Below, piece by piece: positions 10,146 through 21,074 of a stretch of DNA of 64,000 nt (position 1 is its first letter; each line of letters begins with the position of its first letter). The position numbers were made by a program, and so were the translations under genes. Source of the DNA: Lineus longissimus (lineage: Eukaryota; Nemertea; Pilidiophora; Heteronemertea; Lineidae). Location: the NCBI RefSeq assembly GCF_910592395.1, contig NC_088314.1, positions 11,224,001 to 11,288,000 of the forward strand. Direction: 5' to 3'. The notes under the pieces are model-generated. The model saw only the letters and a program-made list of their open reading frames with translations, ran no database searches and was not told the origin of the DNA.

Positions 10146-13100
10146 TTAGAAATGGCCGTAAAACTGCGTTTGCTTTCTATCACGGCAGGAGCGTCGCAGA
10201 GGTTGAGGGTCAGTGGACGCGGATATGCATGGTTCATTTTGGGTCGAAGGCTCGGCTATTTCCAGAGGAATCTCGGGAACGGGCGGTGGCGGTGGCGTCT
10301 GTATTGGCTCTGGGAGTTCGGATAAGGCACGTTCCGTCGCAGGTACGCACACGGTCACGTCGGAGTCGTCGTCGTCATCGTCATCTGTCGAGTACTTATA
10401 GTTTTTAGTGTCTAGAACTACCTGGCTTGGTACCCTATAACACTCAGTTTTCTTGACCCGGTAAGATGCATTTCGCAGTTGAGAACCAACAAGCTTTCTG
10501 ATATTGCACCAATTGTTGTCTAGTGACGTCAAGATGTAACGATCACGAGATGCGGACTTGTTACGATCGGCGTAGAGGTACACGATGTCGCCGACTTCCC
10601 AATCCTGTATTGAACCAGTGTCGGAGGTGCGCGTGTTCGGAGCTTTTGACTTTTCGCTATGTGGGTGATTGTCTTTGCGCTTACTGTGTTGATTTCGGAT
10701 CAAAGACTCGTCAGACATATTCAGCTGTCTGTTCGTGAACTGGTCACGTTGTAGCATCATTTCACGTGCGGAGAGGCCTCTTGAGCGGACGCGAGCATTT
10801 AGGGTTGCAGAGGCAATGGCTAGGGTCTTCGCGGAGATGCACCCACCTGTGGGGTCAGTTTTTAGCAACTCCAACTCTAATTCCTGGACAGCTTTTTCGG
10901 CTACCGGGTTTTTGTTGACGTTCTTTACTCTACCAACTTCTATCGCGATTTTGAGTTCTGATAGCTGTTTGTCGCTGACTAAAGCTTTGAAGCCTGGCGC
11001 CGGGTCAACGCGAATTACAGCGTTAGGACCATCTAAGGGTCTAATATCAACACATAGGCGGATGAGACCATCGCGGAGTGATTCATGGCGCTCATCTTCG
11101 ATAAGGGTTGACGTAGTGTATGACGTCACACACTCTCTGAGCACAAGGATGAACTGCCTGTTGCGCCTGATCACATCTGCAGCGAATGATACACCGACGG
11201 TGTCTGGCGGATCACAAGTACTTTGTTCCGCAAACAAATGTGGGGTTTTCAAAAGCGATGCGCATTTGTGACAAGACTGAGCGACCTTTTCAATGGACTT
11301 GTCGAGATCCAAGGCAAAGAAGTAGCGGTGGGTAACCGACTTCAGCTGATTGGTTGACGGATGGTCAAGCCTAACATGGAGAGCTGTGAGTAAGCCATCT
11401 AGTACCTGATGGGGAACGACTATTCGTTCACGCGTTGGGATGAGTGGTTCGTTCTGGGGTACAACCAAAAGACCGTCTTTTGCAATCGTCGCAGCGTTGA
11501 GGTAACGTTTCACGTCCTTACTGTTAGTTACCTTTTTGGAAGGGCGTGTACCTTGCTTCAGGTGCGCATGTGTGCGTCTTAAATCTGCGCACTCAGACTG
11601 GATCGATAGCCATGTCGACCTGCTGGTAAACGGGAGCTTGTGAATGCCGGACACAATGTCGGATACGTTTACAGGTACGCGTCGAACGACTGAGTCCTCG
11701 GTTTGTTTTACGAAACTGCAGATTTGGCAACCTTGCTCATCACATAGTGGGGCATTGCGGCTTGCAAAATCCGACTGCAGTATGGAAGAGCCCGATACAT
11801 GGCGTATAGATACCTGGTATCTACTCGCTGTTGACAGGAATGTGGTGACTCTAGGACTAGCAGAAAACTCACCGCGGCAGAGTTTCTCAAATGCTTGTAC
11901 GCATGGTTTACTGTCTGTCAAGACACAAGTGTTTTCTGTGGCTTGGATTATATAAGGACTAAAATGTTTGACAGCTGCTGCGATTGACAAAGCTTCGACC
12001 TCGCACGGTAGCCAAGTAGCTTGTCTGTCTCGTAGTTTTGCGCTAAAGAAACCGGCTAGGTGTACCTTGTCCGACCGAGTGACGTAGAGTGTAGCGCCTA
12101 GACCAGGTTTTCTAAATGCGCCGTCTGTTACGATCCACAAAGTGTCACTTGGACGAGGTAGCGTGATAATGCGATTTGTTCCAAGTGTTTTCTGAGCGCT
12201 TTTGAAGGCTTCACACAGTTCGTCAGACCAAACAATTTTCTCTTTGGACTCGCGGCCGGCGGTAGCTTGGTCTAACAGAGTGAGTACATCGGAACATCTC
12301 GGGATAACGCGGGCAAGTACCTTATAGGCGCCAATGAAAGACCTTAGGTCCTTCACTTTCTCTGGGAGATTGCAATTCGAGAGGGTTGCGATGCGATGGG
12401 GGCTAGCTTGGAGGGTACCCAGAGACCAGATCCATCCAAGGATGGTTGTACTCTTAGGAGCGATAATCGTTTTCGGGGCTGAAAGTGCGAGACGATTGAT
12501 ATGCAGGACGTGTAGGAACTTCTTGAAGTTAAGGAGGAGCTCCTCTGGGGTGTCTCCACCGATGTAGAGGTCATCGGCTATTTTAGCTACGATGCCTTCT
12601 TGAATGAGGTGTCCTACAACGCGAGACATTAGTTCCTCAAGTGCTGTTTCAGAGCCGGGCATGCCCATCGCCGATCGAGTGTAGACACGAACGCCGCGGA
12701 ATGGGGTACAAACACCACAGTATTTCATAGACTCTTGGGAGAGGGGAATCTGATAAAACGCGCTGGTGAGATCTGTAGTGATTACGTACTTCCACTTCGC
12801 GATCTGGCGCAAGGTTGAGTCCACGTCGGGCATTAGGGAGGGCTGGGGTTTGCTGTAGCGTCCCACGTCAGTAAAAGCGGTGACGAGCCGAAATCCGCCT
12901 TTGGATTTCTTTACCAAGAACGATGGGTTTAGATATTCCACGTTCACGCCTACGTCTTCAGGGCGTTTGAATACGCCTTGGTGTTCTAGGGTGTCGAACT
13001 TCTCTTGAAGCTCGAGTAATTGGTTACGCGCGTACTGAGGGAGGCGACCCTTTCTCTGTGGGGGCTGTACCGGGCCCATGTTAACCTTAGCCTCGAACGG

Positions 13101-14780
13101 ACCGGAAGCTCCGTTGTAACCTTTGAAGTTTGGGTCGAATACGCTGTCATATTCGTCTAGGGTCGAGCGGAATTTGGTGGCTATGTCGGGGGGTAGGATG
13201 TTATCAGGGTCAAGACTCACTGTAGCGGAGTGTTTTGAAGAGTCAGACTTAGCCCGTATCAGGGGTGTCTTTGTGCATCGCGTGGGCGCAGGATCTGTTT
13301 CCGGCACGAAGACGGGGCGAATCTGGCATATATGTTCGTTGCGTTTTAGGACAACGGGTTCGCTAGTAGTGTTAGGGATGCGGATTTTTCCTGCGATACT
13401 TGGTATCACGGCTGGACTAGGCCAAGTTTCTGTTGCGAGTCTGGCGTCTACCTTGGGTTCCAGAGCGAATTCCGAATCGGGGGGAATGTCGACCGGGGTG
13501 TCTATTTCAAGGAAGTCACCGGGCCAAATCGTGACAGATTGGTCTGGAGCGCGGATTACGCATGAGCGAATTGCATGACGACCAGATGGTTCGGGTAGTG
13601 AGCCGTAGATGTACTTGGAGCCGTCGCCAAGTTGGACCTCGCGTTTTGCAGGTCGGACGGAAACGTCATTATGTTCCATGAACGGGGTACCTGCAAGGAT
13701 ATCTACATCAAGGTTTTCAATGACAAGACCTTCAAAAAATAATGGTTGATCGTCTCTGGTGAATGTCAGCCTAGTTTCCCCAATGACTTTCAAAGGGGAT
13801 GACCCGTCAGCTTGGTGGGCAGACTGTGCGCTTTTACGGATGTCTACGCCAAGTCTTTTAGAAGCTGGCAAGCTGATGAGGTTCCCTGTTGCGCCAGTAT
13901 CAATAGTGATGCGGGCGCCATGGTGTTCATAGAAACAGTTTATGTAGGGTGACTGACGCACCTGGATTCTTTGGGCTGATGGGTTAAAGTCACAGCTACT
14001 CGGACCTTGAATGTCACTACTGCAATCAAAACTGGACACCTGAGGTTCCTGAGTAGTTGTGTCATAATCGGCATTGTCATTGTCAAGGATACTTAGTATC
14101 TGTCTTGCTCTTACCATGTAGCGGCGATCCTTTTCGGGGAGAAACTTGCACTCGCTTAGGAAGTGTCCCTGATCACTGCGACCCGCCTGTTTGCAAAGAG
14201 GACAAGACTTATCCCCTCTGCCGTCGAACTTTCTGCCTGATCTCCCTTGAGGGCGAAACGAATTGGTTTTAGGAACGGATTGGTGTGATGCTGCGGCACG
14301 CATCACTTTAGCACTTTCGTTCGTACGTATTTCGTCCAGTAGAGAATCGAGGGCTTGGGAGATCTCCGGTTTTAACGATGATAGGGTCCTCGATCTTAGC
14401 TCGGTCCCGTAACGTTGTTTAACGAGTTTGGGTAACTCCGGGTTGATGAGTCTGAGCCACGTAAGTACTACCATATTCTCGAGAGAAGGTGAGAGCTCTT
14501 CATCTTCGGTCATGACAGACCCGTGGTGAGATAAGCCGTTCGCTTTTAGTAGATTGTCCTCGACGAAGGCCACGAGCCGTTGGTATAGGTCCTCTGGTCT
14601 TTCGTCAGGCCCTAGTTGAAAGTCGGCCAGATCAAGGAAATGGCCACCCGTTGTCTGGAATCCAAAGTGTAATCGGATAGTTTGCCAAATGAGATCGGTG
14701 GATGTGGAGTTCTTCACTATAGTATTCCGGGAAATAATTGGACAGAAGTTCGCTATTTGACCTAACATTAGTTCTAACAT
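10146..14780 (-). CDS. Gag-Pol polyprotein, 1544 residues, intact
   Basis: A single frame encodes all parts of a Ty3/Gypsy-like retrotransposon. It has a gag capsid (1-160), a zinc knuckle C-X2-C-X9-H-X4-C (193-211) and an aspartic protease DTGA (294-297). The reverse transcriptase has [13 protein letters not shown] (D670) and IADDLYIGG (D736, D737). RNase H starts at TDGAF (D886). The integrase has an HHCC finger (ending C1170, C1173), catalytic D1202, D1259 and E1295 ([12 protein letters not shown]), and a C-terminal [11 protein letters not shown] module (~1420-1460). An acidic run of seven D and a proline-rich tail end the protein. The start at 14780 is the first ATG after TAA CTG GAC and lies 2 nt from the LTR. 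Relatives I recall seem to have extra residues before [11 protein letters not shown], so gag could be truncated. Clade not assigned. Confidence 0.92.
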   Translation of the reverse strand: MLELMLGQIANFCPIISRNTIVKNSTSTDLIWQTIRLHFGFQTTGGHFLDLADFQLGPDERPEDLYQRLVAFVEDNLLKANGLSHHGSVMTEDEELSPSLENMVVLTWLRLINPELPKLVKQRYGTELRSRTLSSLKPEISQALDSLLDEIRTNESAKVMRAAASHQSVPKTNSFRPQGRSGRKFDGRGDKSCPLCKQAGRSDQGHFLSECKFLPEKDRRYMVRARQILSILDNDNADYDTTTQEPQVSSFDCSSDIQGPSSCDFNPSAQRIQVRQSPYINCFYEHHGARITIDTGATGNLISLPASKRLGVDIRKSAQSAHQADGSSPLKVIGETRLTFTRDDQPLFFEGLVIENLDVDILAGTPFMEHNDVSVRPAKREVQLGDGSKYIYGSLPEPSGRHAIRSCVIRAPDQSVTIWPGDFLEIDTPVDIPPDSEFALEPKVDARLATETWPSPAVIPSIAGKIRIPNTTSEPVVLKRNEHICQIRPVFVPETDPAPTRCTKTPLIRAKSDSSKHSATVSLDPDNILPPDIATKFRSTLDEYDSVFDPNFKGYNGASGPFEAKVNMGPVQPPQRKGRLPQYARNQLLELQEKFDTLEHQGVFKRPEDVGVNVEYLNPSFLVKKSKGGFRLVTAFTDVGRYSKPQPSLMPDVDSTLRQIAKWKYVITTDLTSAFYQIPLSQESMKYCGVCTPFRGVRVYTRSAMGMPGSETALEELMSRVVGHLIQEGIVAKIADDLYIGGDTPEELLLNFKKFLHVLHINRLALSAPKTIIAPKSTTILGWIWSLGTLQASPHRIATLSNCNLPEKVKDLRSFIGAYKVLARVIPRCSDVLTLLDQATAGRESKEKIVWSDELCEAFKSAQKTLGTNRIITLPRPSDTLWIVTDGAFRKPGLGATLYVTRSDKVHLAGFFSAKLRDRQATWLPCEVEALSIAAAVKHFSPYIIQATENTCVLTDSKPCVQAFEKLCRGEFSASPRVTTFLSTASRYQVSIRHVSGSSILQSDFASRNAPLCDEQGCQICSFVKQTEDSVVRRVPVNVSDIVSGIHKLPFTSRSTWLSIQSECADLRRTHAHLKQGTRPSKKVTNSKDVKRYLNAATIAKDGLLVVPQNEPLIPTRERIVVPHQVLDGLLTALHVRLDHPSTNQLKSVTHRYFFALDLDKSIEKVAQSCHKCASLLKTPHLFAEQSTCDPPDTVGVSFAADVIRRNRQFILVLRECVTSYTTSTLIEDERHESLRDGLIRLCVDIRPLDGPNAVIRVDPAPGFKALVSDKQLSELKIAIEVGRVKNVNKNPVAEKAVQELELELLKTDPTGGCISAKTLAIASATLNARVRSRGLSAREMMLQRDQFTNRQLNMSDESLIRNQHSKRKDNHPHSEKSKAPNTRTSDTGSIQDWEVGDIVYLYADRNKSASRDRYILTSLDNNWCNIRKLVGSQLRNASYRVKKTECYRVPSQVVLDTKNYKYSTDDDDDDDSDVTVCVPATERALSELPEPIQTPPPPPVPEIPLEIAEPSTQNEPCISASTDPQPLRRSCRDRKQTQFYGHF

Positions 14781-14782
14781 GT

Positions 14783-14996
14783 CCAGTTAGGGTAGAACAC
14801 AACGACAAAGCAACACCGATATCCAATCCAACGCAACTTTAATGTGAGACAAAATAAGCACACGACCAACCAGTCGTAGGGCTGAACTTAGAGTGGCCTA
14901 ACATACATACATGTACATGCATACACAAATAGTATTAGGGCAATTACAACAATACATAAAAGGGTGTTATTAACAACAATACGACAATTACTGGCG
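14783..14996 (-). repeat. 5' LTR of the compact retrotransposon
   Basis: Identical to the left copy. It must contain the promoter for the minus-strand transcript. Its 3' border touches the gag ATG. Confidence 0.88.
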
Positions 14997-15017
14997 TTGT
15001 AATTTTTTTACCCAAAA

Positions 15018-15232
15018 CTAATCCATTACTTCCATTTGGAACTGTAGCTCCTCTGATGAGTCGAACTCTATCATGTCCTCTGACATCACAGTTGTCATCC
15101 ATGACAAGCATTCCATGTCATGACAAGACATTGAACGTGGACATTTGTAGCACTTCTGGCAATCAGACTCTGGTGACATGGTCCAATCATTGTCTGGATG
15201 CTCTGGAGATTGAACATTGCAACTAAATCATA
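15018..15232 (-). CDS. Candidate minus-strand terminal exon of the composite transposon
   Basis: On the minus strand, an acceptor-like ttatgatttag is followed by a frame containing SPEHPDNDWTMSPESDCQKC, YKCPRSMSCHDMECLSWM and an acidic end (MIEFDSSEELQF) before TAG at 15018-15020. Regular cysteines (CQKCYKC) suggest metal binding. It has no ATG near its start and reads toward the THAP exons, as expected for a transposon with two convergent genes. No homology is recognised, and it could be chance. Confidence 0.35.
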
Positions 15233-15842
15233 AGGCCCATGTCTCCCAGGCCTACACTCCGGCAATGCAAATAAAACTAGGCCTAGGCCTACAGTTTAAA
15301 ATTGACTTGGCCTTGGGACTTGGGGTCAATTTGACTGACAACCACTCAAAAAACCCCACCATAACCAAGCAAAATCATAGTGGGTTTGGGCAACACAAAG
15401 TCAAAGGCATCTCCTACATATTTCTGGCCCAAACTGGCCAGCCTAGAATAGAAACAACTACAGAGGCCTTCTACAATTGAATTAGATTAAGTTCATCATG
15501 TCTATGTCAGAATTCAATGCATGCAATGCATGGCTTAAGCCAGCCTCCTCATCACATGGCCCAAACATCATCAGACTGTTTTATTGCCCTAATTATTTAA
15601 TTGGTCAATTATTATCACTTCTCATCTTCACTGACATGAAACCCATTAATTCCCCTACTTACTGTGGCAAGACTAGCCCAACACCACGCACAATAGAGTT
15701 ATTTGGACCAATTTCAGTGATAGCTATTGTTCAATACTCTACACGCTACACACAATGCAGGTTGCTGACCTACCTCCCTCACTCTGCATCACTTCCTGTG
15801 GTTCTGCTACTAGATGGCAGTGTATTTTAGGAATTGCGTATA

Positions 15843-16336
15843 ATCGGTTATAACGTGATTTCTGAGTGTGTGAAGTTAAAGGACAATTCGAATTCGGTGA
15901 TTGATTCATTATTTCCACAATTGGACAATCAGCAGAGAATATCGTTAGTATCTGCAATCCAACAGGAAAAGGATGAATTTGCTACAGTGAGAACAGGGAG
16001 AGATAGCATAGTGATACCAGCAAGACAATCAGTACCGATAGTATGTCGAGTCAGGACTGGTCCAGTATCCAAACGTAGGGATGTGTTGTTCGAACCAGAT
16101 ACATTGTCAAAGGATTGGTAATGACAGAGAGTGTAATCAGAATTCCGAGAGGGAATTCAGCAAAAGTGACAATACCAGTCAGGAAGGAGACATCGCATAA
16201 CATTAGGATAACAGGAAAATCAGTCCTAGGAAAACTAATGGTAGTTGGAGCTGTTTTCACTGTGGATGTAGATGCCGCGAAGCAGTGTTCGGAGGGTTGC
16301 GATTCGGAGCATGTAAATCAACATGTAGAAGTGTGA
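15843..16336 (+). pseudogene. Gypsy protease C-terminus and linker
   Basis: The frame resumes after the TATA duplication with IIGYNVISECVKL, the conserved end of Gypsy proteases, then a linker including GRDSIVIPARQSVPIVCRV. After a shift near 16110 comes VIRIPRGNSAKVTIPV and SVLGKLMVVGAVF, typical of the region before reverse transcriptase. It belongs to the same gene as 4700-5216. Frame changes show it is dead. Confidence 0.8.
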
Positions 16337-16448
16337 AGCTGAGGAAAAATCAGAATCACCATCATCATCGGATGCTGTAATGGAAAATGAGGAGAAGCGG
16401 TTGCCAAACATAAACTTAGACCACCTTACGCCTGAATAACAAAAGGAG

Positions 16449-17270
16449 GTGCAGGACATGTTACGTGAACACTTTGAGGCATTTCAACGCAATGACAATG
16501 ACTTGGGATGTATAAAAGATCTCCAAATGCATATACACTTGAAAGATACCGAACCAGTAAATGAACCATATCGTCATGTTCCACCCGCTTTATACATAGA
16601 ATTAAAGGCGTACATCGAAAATCTACTAAAACAGGGAATAATACGGAAATCACACTCGGTTTATTCATCGCCATTGGTTTGTGTTCGCAAAAAGTGTGGT
16701 GCGCTAAGGGTGTGCGGAGATTTTAGGTCATTGAACTCAAAGTGTTACAAGGACAGACATCCTATCATGAAAATTCAGGACATTTATGATCAGTTGTCAG
16801 GATACTCGTGGTTTTCGACCTTAGACATGGGAAAAGCTTATCACCGGGGATTCCTAGACGAGGAGAGTCAACCGCTTACTGGGATATAAACGCCATTCGG
16901 ATTGTACGAATATATTCGGATTCCATTTGGTCTCTAGGGGGCACCACCAGAGTTCCAACGATATATGCTAAAGTTGTTCGATAGCTTGGTGTACGTGATA
17001 TGCATTCCATATCTTGATGATGTCCTAATATTTTCCAAGACGTACAGCGATCATGTCAAGGCTGCAATGCTGCAAGGAGAAGGGTGCGAAGCTCAAGGCG
17101 AGAAAGTGTGATCTGTTCAAAAGACAGGTCCGGTACATAGGAAAAATCGTATCGGAAGAAGGGATCAGCGTGGACGAAGCAGACGTGGAAGCTGTGCAGA
17201 AACTGAGAGAGAGGATTCCAAGCAATGTTGGTGAAGTGAGACGCTTGCTGGGATTGATCGGTTACTATTG
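16449..17270 (+). pseudogene. Gypsy reverse transcriptase
   Basis: The motifs run in order: GIIRKSHSVYSSPLVCVRKK, LRVCGDFRSLNSKCYKD, YSWFSTLDMGKAYH, and IPYLDDVLIFSKTY with the YLDD active site at 17010-17021. Then comes KARKCDLFKRQVRYIGKIV, and GEVRRLLGLIGYY at the thumb. In-frame stops occur at 16887-16889 and 16935-16937, and a frame change lies near 17053. The enzyme would copy element RNA into DNA in the particle; this copy cannot. Confidence 0.88.
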
Positions 17271-18019
17271 AACATTCATTCCAGATTTTGCCACCAAAGC
17301 AAAACCACTGTATGATCAATTGTGCAAGGACAGTTACAAGACAAAACGGAAAAGACACGAAAAGAAAGACAAGAACGGTAAAAACCAAGGACAATTGCAA
17401 AATAATCAACCGGTGTGTTGGTTAGCCGAACGCAAGAAGGTGTTCAATGAACTTTTGGACTACCTTGTAAAACCGCCTGTCCTAGGATATGCTGATGTGA
17501 ACAAGGAGATGATACTGAAGACGGACGCAAGTGGTGATGGGTTGGGCTGTGTGCTCTACCAGCAGTTAGAAAATAAACTTCGCGTTATCGGTTTTGGGTC
17601 CAGAACATTGACACCAGCAGAGAGAACTTACCATCTTCATTCAGGAAAGTCGGAGTTTCTCGCATTGAAATGGGCAATTACGGAAAAATTCAGGGACTAT
17701 ATACGTTCCAGAATTCACAGTGTATACAGACAATAATTCGCTAACCTACGTGTTTAGTACCGCCAAACTCAACGCTACAGGACATCGCTGGGTTGCAGAA
17801 CTCGCGGATTTCAAGTACTTGGCAGGGAAGAAAAACATCGAGGCAGACACGTTGTCAAGACTACCGGATGACATGCAGAACTACATGGAAAACTGCACAG
17901 GGGAAGCCAGTTTAGCAGGGCTGAAGGACATAAAATCAGCTAAGAATTACGGAGACGAGGATGATAGCACAGTGTGGATCAATGCACTGACCGCTAATCC
18001 ACTATCAGGAGTTGGCTGA
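17271..18019 (+). pseudogene. Gypsy RNase H
   Basis: It contains FNELLDYLVKPPVLGYAD, LKTDASGDGLGCVLYQQ (first catalytic D), HSGKSEFLALKWAITEKFRDY (E), then TDNNSLTYV (D) in another frame, and KKNIEADTLSRLPDD. This is the standard Gypsy RNase H signature. A stop after GYY and a frame change near 17735 break it. A 19-bp direct duplication (actatcaggagttggctga) lies at about 18001-18044. Confidence 0.85.
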
Positions 18020-18036
18020 CTATCCACTATCAGGAG

Positions 18037-18830
18037 TTGGCTGAGACGTCAGAAAATCCGGAATCGGAGACAACCGTGTCATTACAGGAGCTGAAACAAG
18101 CACAAGAAGAGGATGAGACAATAAGCAGAGTACTGTACTTCATGAGCAAAGGTGGAGTACCAAGTCCTAAGGATAAGAAAGGCGAGAAGCCGAGGACACA
18201 GACATTGTTACGACAATGGGAAAAGCTAGAGCGCGATGAGGATGGAATCTTACGGAGGAAGACAGTACGGTATAACCAGTTGGTGCTTCCAGAATCGCAC
18301 AGAAATCTTGTATATGAGGAACTACACAAGAATATGGGACATCTCGGAGCAGATCGTGTGATTTCACTAGCCAGAGAACGTTTCTATTGGCCTAGAATGT
18401 AGCAGGACATTGAACATTATGTTTGCCATGTCTTCGTGATAAACGATGTCGCCGACCAGAGAAAGTGCCAATGGGACACACTACTGCTAGCATGCCGTTC
18501 GAACGAGTAGCGATAGATTTCGTTCATCTGGAGGGGTCATCAGGAGGCTATGAATATATATTAGTCCTCCAAGATAGCTTTACAAGATTCTCTCAAGCTT
18601 ACGCTACCGTGCTTCGCTTCGGTTTCCCTGATATCTTGCACCTTGACCAAGGACGAGAGTGGGAAAATAAGCTATTTTTCCATCTGCAGCAACTGCCAGG
18701 AGTGAAACGATCTGTGACGACGCCATACCATCCACAAGGGAATGCCCAAGTTGAACGATTAAATTCAACGCTCTTATCGATGCTGAGAACTCCAGCTGAA
18801 AAGGACAAGAGGAATTGGAGAAACATCTGA
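18037..18830 (+). pseudogene. Gypsy integrase, HHCC finger and core
   Basis: The zinc finger appears as ELHKNMGHLGADRVISLARERFYWPRM, followed by a stop and, in another frame, MPCLRDKRC. The core has [13 protein letters not shown] (D), [13 protein letters not shown] (D) and [13 protein letters not shown] (E). Between SQAYAT and RFGFPDI, residues present in related integrases seem to be missing (deletion near 18605, in frame). Integrase inserts element DNA into chromosomes; this copy is inactivated. Confidence 0.85.
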
Positions 18831-19963
18831 ATAAGATGGTACATGCTTACAATTGCACACGAAATGAAAGTACAGGATACAGCCCGTTTATGCTCTTGTT
18901 CGGAAGAAATCCATAGTTGGGAATCGATCATATGTTTGACGTACGATCCCCAGGAAAGCAGCAGTTGTACCCGGAGGAATGGAAGAGGAGCATGGACGCC
19001 GCTTATGAAATTGCTCGTAAAAAGGTGATGTCAGAGCAGGACAAGAATAAGGAAATGTATGACAAGAAAGTACAGGGTACGATATTGGAAAATGGAGATC
19101 TAGTTTTGGTTTGAAACCTGTCGAAACGTGACGGACCAAAAAGCTGAGATTGCATTGGGAGGAGAATGTCCATATCGTCGTGAGGAGAATGGCAGAGGAT
19201 AGCCCAATGTATGAAGTAAAACCAGAGAATGGTGTCGGCAGGAGTCGAGTATTGCACCGAAACCTTCTGTTGCCTTGCCCTCATCTAGGAAACGGAAGCC
19301 GAACCTAAGCCAGTGGCAAAGCCTGTAGTGAGAAAGAAAATAGAGTCAGAGGCAGTAGCTGATATACCGGAAGACAGCAGCGACGAGGATGAAACTGAGG
19401 ACGAGCTGATCCAGAGATTGGGTTATGCTATGCTGACAAGATCAAGGACATCCAGAGGAAGAACTGAGTTGGAGCATGAAAATCTTGGTGAAGCTTCATC
19501 AAACATGTTAGACTCAGCCAACCTTCAGGAGGGATTAGTTCCAGGATCGCCAGCGGAAACTCATCGACATCAGGAATCGTTAGATGCAGTCACGCCAGCA
19601 GCAGAATCGCAGGTCGCTGAAAGACGAATGAGGAGCAGTAGAGTGGCAGATCAACGAACTGAAATGGTACCAGAGAGGAGAACGTCGAGTCGGAGTACAC
19701 ACCCGCCAAAGAGATTCACCTATGAGAGCTTTGGAAATCCAACATTCGTGAACTGCATGAACACTGTTGATAGTCATTCACAAGTGCCGGTGTCGAATAG
19801 CCAAGTGATGAACAATTATTCCATGAACAATAATCCATATCAGTATCAAGTGATGAACAATCAGTGCCAAATGATGGACACTTATCAGAATATGAACAAT
19901 CCATGGATTAATCAGTGTCAGTACCAGTTGCATGGACCAGTGCAACCATATTATTATTATTAG
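18831..19963 (+). pseudogene. Gypsy integrase tail and long C-terminal extension
   Basis: [13 protein letters not shown] and LLFGRNP, with a stop near 18915, belong to the integrase tail. KNKEMYDKKVQGTILENGDLVLV and [13 protein letters not shown] follow, with more stops. The last frame (19313-19963) is acidic, then carries RTSSRSTHPPKRFTYESFGNP, common at the end of these polyproteins. It finishes in a striking asparagine/glutamine/methionine/tyrosine-rich stretch (about 19770-19960) ending in four tyrosines. Confidence 0.75.
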
Positions 19964-20694
19964 AGAATGACATTGGTGAAATGATGTGAACAATGAAATT
20001 AATATGTGTGTGTGTCATGAGAACATTGAATACGATTCTTTTCAGGATAAACAGTGATAGATATTAAGATAGTAGTGAGGACGTGATACCATAGACTATA
20101 GCGAGTTGATAAGTCACCTGTATGAGGCGTGATCACCTTGTACATGAAGAGATTTATGGTTAGATTGCAGCTACAGCTTTGAATATCTTATCCTGTAATT
20201 TTTTGAGAATTTCAAACCGGAAATGTGCATGTGAAAACAGAGTAGAAAAGATGGATTTTATTAGTGACCAGTAGCAGCCTGAAGGTATAGAGAAATATGT
20301 GCTATGTTAAAGTTTGATACCTATGGACCGAAATGAGGTAGAAATGCACATTTATACTTGCACTGAGTCAGTTGATATAGGCCTAGCCTAAGAATGCCAT
20401 TTTGTCGAGAAAACTACTTGGGTATAATTTAGAAGTAAAGCTTAGAAGCTGGACCAAGTATTGGTAGTTGAATTTATTAATTCTGGTATTTGAAATTATT
20501 ATGATTTGTAAAAAATAATGTGTAAAGAGCATGTATATTGATTTGGTAGTACATGTACAAAGGCTCTGTGTACGTTTTGGATATGCAAATGACCTGGTTG
20601 TACAGATGGCATTGGGCCAAGTTTTTTGACAATTGTATACATTGATGTATAAGTTGGATATGGTGAGCAGATCTTTTCTTAAAGGCAGGGAGAA
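19964..20694 (+). other. Gypsy 3' untranslated region and purine tract
   Basis: AT-rich sequence without genes between the pol stop and the 3' LTR. The last 14 bases (20681-20694, aaaggcagggagaa) are the polypurine tract used to prime plus-strand DNA. Confidence 0.7.
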
Positions 20695-21070
20695 TGTAAT
20701 ATATATGAGCTATATGTGTTTATTTATCAGTTAAACTAGTAATTAAGTCTTTAACTGATTGGATTCTGTTAGAAAATGCAGGTTTTGATGATATTTACCT
20801 TGGTTGTCTGCTAAAGAGCAACCATCTTGGATAATGCATTGTGGTATTTGCCTAGCGACCTTAGCAACCAATCAGAAGCCAGTTTACAGTATTATAATTA
20901 GATTGGTGATGTCATTACCCAAATATGGTATTTGTCAACAATCAAACATGTGGGTTTGTTGTGATTTGTGACTTGCGTCTTTTCAATGATTCAGAGTCCA
21001 GGTGTGAAGAGAACACATTGTGTTTTTATCTAAGAGCTGTGTTCTTTCAGTTATTTTCATAAGGATTACA
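20695..21070 (+). repeat. Gypsy 3' LTR
   Basis: 376 bp, TG...CA, about 99% identical to the 5' LTR and followed by the TAGA duplication (21071-21074). Confidence 0.92.
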
Positions 21071-21074
21071 TAGA

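Larger units (their letters stand above)
9856..14996 (-). mobile_element. Compact Gypsy-like retrotransposon, identical LTRs, intact ORF
   Basis: 214-bp direct repeats (9856-10069 and 14783-14996) are identical base for base. One minus-strand gag-pol frame fills almost all of the interior. A purine tract (aaaagaaaaagagg on the minus strand) precedes the 3' LTR and TGGACATGTTAGAAC follows the 5' LTR as a possible primer site. A clean target duplication is not visible; flanks are tttttgcg and ttgtaattt. The LTRs begin CCAGT and end ACTGG on the plus strand rather than TG...CA. Identical LTRs and an open frame point to a very recent insertion. Confidence 0.9.
5217..15838. mobile_element. 10.6-kb composite DNA transposon, THAP-coding, TATA duplication
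   Basis: It interrupts the Gypsy protease between HPI and IGYNV. The ends are imperfect inverted repeats: left CACAATTCCTAAAAT, right (reversed) CGCAATTCCTAAAAT, with further matching blocks (CTGCC, AGGAAGTGA) inside. TATA flanks both sides (5213-5216, 15839-15842). Removing the insert plus one TATA restores the frame, which fixes the duplication at 4 bp. Subtracting three later insertions leaves about 2.4 kb. It carries plus-strand exons with a THAP-like zinc finger (7100-7171, 9636-9747) and a cysteine-containing minus-strand terminal exon (15018-15232). No catalytic domain is recognisable, so it was probably non-autonomous or lost its transposase. The THAP domain suggests Kolobok-, P- or ISL2EU-like origins, but TATA is not the TTAA of Kolobok; superfamily open. 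Confidence 0.78.
2295..21070 (+). mobile_element. Gypsy LTR retrotransposon with nested insertions
   Basis: LTRs of 373 and 376 bp (2295-2667, 20695-21070) start TGTAATATATATGAG and end GGATTACA. They differ by about 3-4 substitutions plus small indels (about 1%). The target duplication TAGA is at 2291-2294 and 21071-21074. A primer-binding site follows the 5' LTR and a purine tract precedes the 3' LTR. The internal order is gag, protease, reverse transcriptase, RNase H, integrase and a long C-terminal tail. Subtracting the two insertions (3067-4131 and 5217-15838) leaves about 7.1 kb, a normal Gypsy size. Stops, frameshifts and an integrase deletion mean it cannot encode its own machinery. 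Confidence 0.92.

Noticed and set aside
9856-14996. Classification of the compact retrotransposon as BEL/Pao
   Set aside because: Domain order and the IADDLY and [10 protein letters not shown] motifs fit Ty3/Gypsy-like pol better; BEL signatures (DUF1759, Peptidase_A17) are absent.
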